This document shows positions 52,185 to 64,000 of a stretch of DNA of 64,000 nucleotides, one piece after another. Every line of letters begins with the position of its first letter. The stretch's first letter is position 1. The notes beneath the pieces were generated by a model. The model was not told where the DNA came from. It made no database searches and saw only the letters and a list, made by a program, of their open reading frames with translations. Source of the DNA: Amorphochlora amoebiformis (taxonomy: Eukaryota > Cercozoa > Chlorarachniophyceae); contig BAAHQB010000016.1 in assembly GCA_054601695.1 (NCBI GenBank), positions 1,116,001-1,180,000 on the forward strand. The letters run 5' to 3'. The position numbers were made by a program, and so were the translations under genes.

Positions 52185-54062
52185 TAACCCTTCATGTAAT
52201 TGTAGCACTAACCCTAATACTAACCGGTTTGTAAGCGTAAATCGTATACTTTGTTATTTGCGACGCCTGAGTTAAGGTTACGGTTACGGCTAGGGTTAGG
52301 GTGGGGTTGGTGTGGTTACGGTTAGAGTTAGGGTTAGGGTTAGGTTAGGGTTAGGGTTATTAGAGGGTTAGGGTTACGTCTGGGACTAGGGTTAGGGCTA
52401 GGGTCAGGTTACGGTTAGGGTTAGGGGTTAGGGTTAGGGTTAGGATTAGGTTACGGCTAGGGCTAGGGTTAGGGTTAGGGTTAGGGTTAGGGTTAGGTTA
52501 CGGTTAGGGTTAGGGTTAGGGTCAGGGTTAGGGTCAGGGTTAGGGTTAGGGTTAGGATCAGTGTTAGGGTCGGGGTCAGGGTTTGGGTTAGGGCTACGGC
52601 TAGGGCTAGGTTTAGGGTTAGGGTTCGGTTAGGGTTAGAGTTAGGGTTAGGGTCAGGGTTAGGGTTAGGGTCAGGGTTAGGGTTAGGGTTAGGTTTCGGC
52701 TAGGGCTAGGGTTAGGGTTAGGGTAAGGGTTAGGGTTAGGGTCAGGGTGAAAGGGTTAGGGTTAGGGTTAGAGGGAAAGGGTTACGGCTAGTGCTAGGGT
52801 TAGAGGGTTAGGGTTACGGCTAGGGCTAGGGTTAGGTTACGGTTCGGGTTAGGGTTAGGTTTAGGGTTAGGTTAGCTTAAGGATAAGATTATTCAGCATG
52901 TCTTAGTCCGAGGACCATTGGCTCGGTTAGCGTTAGGTTAAGGTTAGGGTTAGGGTTACGGCTAGGTCTAGGGTTAGGGTTAGGGTTAGGTTAGGGTTAG
53001 GGTTAGGGTTACAGGGTTAGGGTTACAGGGTTAGGGTTACAGGGTTAGGGTTACAGGGTTAAGGTTACGGCTAGGGCTAGGGTTAGGGTTAGGATTAGGT
53101 TAGGATTAGGGTTAGGGTCACAGTTCAGGGTTACGGTTAGGATTACAGCTAGGGCGAGGGTTAGGGTTAGGGTTAGTTAGGGTTAGAATTAGGGTTAGGG
53201 CCACGGCTAGGGCGAGGGTTAGGGTTAGGGTTAGGGTTAGGGTTAGGGTCAGGGTTAGGGTTACGGCTAGGGCTAGGGTTACGGTTAGGGTTAGGTTAAG
53301 ATTAGGGTTAGGGTTAGGGTTAGTGTTCCGGATACTGCTGGGGCTAGGGTTAGGCTAGGGATACGGCTAGGGCTAGGGTTAAGGTTAGGGTTAGGATTAG
53401 GTTAGGGTTAGGGTTAGGGTTAGGGTTAGGGTTAGGGTTAAGGTTACGGTTAGGGTTAGGGTTAGGTGACGGGTTAGGTTTAGGGTTAGGGTCACGGCTA
53501 GGGTTAGAATTAGGGTTAGGGTTAGGGTTAGAGGGTTAGGGTTAGGGTTAGGGTTAGGGTTAGGGTCACGGCTAGGACTAGGGTTAGGGTGAGGGATAGG
53601 GTTAGGGTTAGGGTTAGGGTTAGGGTCACGGCTAGGACTAGGGTTAGGGTGAGGGATAGGGTTAGGGTTGGGTTAGGGTTAGGGCTAGGGTTAGGGTCAG
53701 GGAGGGACAGGGTTAGGGTTAGAGAGGGCTAGGGTTAGGGTTAGGGAGGGCTAGGGTTAGGGTCAGGGCTAGGGTTAGGGTCAGGGCTAGGGTTGGGTTA
53801 GGGCTTAGGTTAGAGTTAGGGCTAGTTAGGGCTAGGGTTATGTTTAGGGTTAGGGTTAGGGGGTTAGGGTGAGGGTCAGGGTTGGCTAGGGTTAGCGTTA
53901 GGGTTGGCTAGGGTTAGGGTTAGGGTTAGCGTTAGGGTTGGCTAGGGTTAGGGTTAGGGTTAGGGCTAGGGTAGGCTAGGGTTAGGGTTAACGTGGAACA
54001 ACTCCTGATTCCAATCTAACCCTAACCCTAACCCTAATCCTATCCAACCCTAACCCTAGCAA
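52185..54062. repeat. 1.9-kb telomere-like block with inverted ends
   Basis: A short CCCTAA-type run (52185-52225), then TTAGGG-type DNA for ~1.7 kb (52265-53990, with GGTTACGGCTAGGGC variants and one copy of the conserved ~45-bp element near 52883), then a CCCTAA run (54018-54058). Unique joints of ~40 and ~25 bp separate the orientations. Confidence 0.9.
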
Positions 54063-54079
54063 ACCTATAGAAAAGTGCA

Positions 54080-54381
54080 TAATATATATGTATTACATAC
54101 GTATATATATATATATATATGTATGTACATATGCTATGTGGTTTTGTCAGATTTAGGAAATGTTTATGCAAATATATATATATATATATATATGTATATA
54201 CATATGACATATATATGAATATAGGCACACAAATATACATATGTCGTAATTACATTTACGTAGAAATTAATTAAATACATACATAGATATGTTGTCTTAC
54301 ACGCATACATATATTTGTAATCTATATATGTATATTTATACATATATATGTATTCCATTATATAAACATATATAAATATAC

Positions 54382-54418
<37 letters not shown>

Positions 54419-54555
54419 TACATGTAAACATATATATATATATATATATACATATATATATGTATATATATATATATATATATTGTAAACATTATACATG
54501 TACGTACAAATATACACAGATACACAAACACACGCACACACACATACATACATAC
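54080..54555. repeat. (TA)n block
   Basis: TA with CA/TG interruptions, left of the PsbP-domain gene; no further exon placed. Confidence 0.8.
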
Positions 54556-54658
54556 ATACATGTTCTTGGCCACCTCTTCTAAGCAGAACTATGGTTGCTC
54601 TGTATTACATGTATATATACATATGTACATATACATACACATATAAATATAAATATAA

Positions 54659-54691
<33 letters not shown>

Positions 54692-54692
54692 C

Positions 54693-61568
<6,876 letters not shown>

Positions 61569-61783
61569 GGCCGAGTTGCGCCCCGACGAATGTCACACAG
61601 TGTGACAAGTGATGATTGACTGTCACACAGATTGGTCACACACTTATCTTCCGAGATAGAGTCAAAGAACCTCAGATCGCAATCTCTCTTTCCCCCCCCC
61701 CCTCTCCCGAAACATACGTCTTCCCACCCTCCTCAGACCGTCTCATTGGCACTCTCTAGGGGTCAAACTTTCTGCAATTTTGG
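61569..61783. promoter_or_regulatory. Bidirectional promoter region with TGTCACAC palindrome
   Basis: The 215 bp between the PsbP start and the divergent plus start contain a perfect inverted repeat TGTCACAC-A-GTGTGACA at 61591-61607, further TGTCACAC at 61621 and GGTCACAC at 61633, and a C-rich tract at 61691-61706. The repeated motif suggests a transcription-factor site; function is inferred. Confidence 0.5.
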
Positions 61784-62247
61784 ATGGATAAGAGAATTCC
61801 TGGCATAAGTAATCGCTTCTGTTTTGAAAGCCCAGACATTCTAATAACCCATTGGCGCCTTCACCCTTCCGTGGTAGCGCGGCTACTTGTGAACGAAATT
61901 CTTTTTACGGTTCATTTCTGAGGTGATTGTTGTTCCTGTTTTTTATTTTTTTCCTTCTCAGGGAAATATGAGCAGAGCTCGGAGTTTCTAGATTCGGTTT
62001 TCACGATGCTAACCCATCCTGTGGGGCATCTATTAATAGACATTACGGTACGGATTCACTCGCAGAATGGATATATATAAATGTATGTAAATGCATACAT
62101 ATGTGTATATATATGTGGGTATTACATCATGTATGTAAACAAATATATAAATGGACGTGGACATGTGAGGCCGCATGGATATGTTTGTTTATGAAGGTGT
62201 ACTGTATGTAAAAATTTATACATATATATATATATATATATTATATA

Positions 62248-62286
<39 letters not shown>

Positions 62287-62400
62287 AAATGAATATATAT
62301 ATATATATATGTATATTACATACATACACGTATATATGTGTGTGTGTACATGTATACACACATAAATGTATACATATATAATATATATATGTATATATAT

Positions 62401-62451
<51 letters not shown>

Positions 62452-62508
62452 CATTATAACATGTGCGTATGCATTATACACATGTATAAATACATGTATA
62501 TATACGCG

Positions 62509-62539
<31 letters not shown>

Positions 62540-62636
62540 TATCTTACGTATATATATATATATATATATATATTGATATATATACAATACATATATATAT
62601 ATATATATACTTTATATATACATATATACAATATAT

Positions 62637-62696
<60 letters not shown>

Positions 62697-62697
62697 T

Positions 62698-62736
<39 letters not shown>

Positions 62737-62795
62737 CATATATGTTGTGCATGTTACACAACGAATTTGTATCATACATAACAGCAATAAGAATG

Positions 62796-62835
<40 letters not shown>

Positions 62836-63413
62836 ATATATATATATTTTATATATATATATATATATATGTATAATATACAGGTTACAAATGCACGAAT
62901 ATTCATATTAAAAATATATGCATAAAATATATATTTACACACACATGTACTAAAAATTTACGCATGTGTCTGCACAGGGTGTCTAATATATCTATATTTA
63001 CAATTTTAACAACATATTTGTATATTCAGTCGAAAAATCCCCAACCCAAACCACTTAGCTAACCCTAACTCTAGGAGATGAAAGAGGATTCGTATCAGGA
63101 CTCAGATGATATTGGCGTGGTACCGCTAACCCCAACCTGAACCCTAACCCTACTATTTCTGCTGAGGTCGCTCTCAGCAAAACAGCTCACCCAGTGGCGG
63201 AGTCAATGGCCCTAGAGCTAAGATATGCTGAATAATCTCATCCTATCTCGATTACTCTTGTATGATATATCTCTGAAATACGTATACATACAATATGTAT
63301 GTAAATATATATAATATATATATATATATGTGTGTGTATATCATTAGGCGTTAAAAAAGCTGTTCGATGTGAACTGTTGTAGAATTCACTGCACAGAGCG
63401 AACCACTCCACAG
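61784..63413 (+). CDS. Unknown protein, 5 predicted exons, 3' end outside window
   Basis: Exons 61784-61808 (start ATG), 61962-62047, 63075-63119, 63167-63193 and 63348-63413 join in phase. The 61962 acceptor is exceptionally strong (TTTTTTTCCTTCTCAG). Peptides: [69 protein letters not shown]. The 63075 acceptor sits on CTAACCCTAACTCTAG, and the 47-nt intron 63120-63166 is CCCTAA-rich. The fourth exon could instead read through to a stop at 63233-63235; there it enters a copy of the conserved ~45-bp element, whose first bases would be the donor. The donor at 63414 has a nearby duplicate (AGGTCAT at ~63495). No family recognised. Confidence 0.6.
62060..63040. repeat. (TA)n intron
   Basis: TA tracts with TG/CA islands; no exon seen. 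Confidence 0.85.
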
Positions 63414-63438
63414 GTCATATTTATATAAATATAATATG

Positions 63439-63470
<32 letters not shown>

Positions 63471-63596
63471 ATATATATATATACACATATATATAGGTCA
63501 TGTATATTATATATATATTTATACTTTATATATGTGTATATCTATATGTATATGTATATATATATATATGTATGTATATGTACATGCATATGTATG

Positions 63597-63627
<31 letters not shown>

Positions 63628-63738
63628 GTGTGTATATATACAATGTATATGAATAAGTATACATGTATTTATTTACATGCGTGTAGAAATGTATGCATAT
63701 TATATATGTATATAAATATATATACATATATATGTGTG

Positions 63739-63774
<36 letters not shown>

Positions 63775-63935
63775 CTATATATATATAATATATATATATA
63801 TATAATATATATATGTGTATAATATATATATATATATAATTGTAATATATATCAATGCATATAAATATATATATATATATAAATAGATATATTTATATAT
63901 GTATGTATATTTATATTTATATTAACCTAGCATAT

Positions 63936-63997
<62 letters not shown>

Positions 63998-64000
63998 TAT
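63414..64000. repeat. (TA)n block to window end
   Basis: TA with TG/CA interruptions; no gene seen. Confidence 0.85.

Overview
The window is nuclear DNA of a eukaryotic alga. One gene (54693-61568, minus) encodes a PsbP-domain protein of the thylakoid lumen. Its leader reads as an ER-type signal, then a Ser/Thr-rich transit region, then a twin-arginine lumen signal. Such a three-part leader fits an alga with a complex (secondary) plastid. Interstitial telomere-like repeats of the TTAGGG type and very intron-rich genes are compatible with, for example, chlorarachniophytes or haptophytes; the lineage is an inference and is not fixed by the sequence. No tRNA, rRNA, transposon or CRISPR array was recognised.

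Most of the 64 kb is low-complexity DNA: (TA)n blocks, four large (GA)n/(CT)n blocks (1815-3290, 11290-12385, 29255-30265, 46190-47770), minisatellites, and perfect or degenerate TTAGGG/CCCTAA arrays. Long open frames reading as Tyr-Ile or Leu-Ser repeats are artefacts of these tracts. The real coding information sits in small exons (14-300 nt; one of 906 nt) scattered through the repeats. I assembled genes by hand from splice sites, reading phase and protein family, so exon edges are predictions.

Layout, left to right: an AAMP/Sqt1-like WD40 gene on minus (3317-17351, 16 exons, continues off the left side); a 63-residue gene on minus (17378-18249); a divergent plus gene with an N-terminal signal anchor (18371-21219); a plus gene (21957-26626); a plus gene (27975-30952); a complete 140-residue plus gene (31093-36596); a C2H2 zinc-finger gene on minus (38327-39531) divergent from a small plus membrane-protein gene (39980-40495); a plus gene of about ten exons (42083-50726); weak plus exons near 51.6-52.0 kb; the PsbP-domain gene on minus; and a divergent plus gene starting at 61784. 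The genes are unrelated in function and do not form a pathway.

The most interesting structure is how introns and repeats fit together. Many arrays are serial copies of a segment that straddles an exon-intron junction: exon edge plus donor copied into the downstream intron, or acceptor plus exon edge copied into the upstream intron. In addition, CCCTAA arrays lie in the sense strand just upstream of acceptors, where CTAAC could serve as branch point and the C-rich strand as pyrimidine tract, while TTAGGG lies just after some donors; in one intron the donor itself is the first telomeric unit. TA tracts often begin at the donor itself (GTATATAT...). These patterns, not any single gene, are the candidate for an undescribed system.
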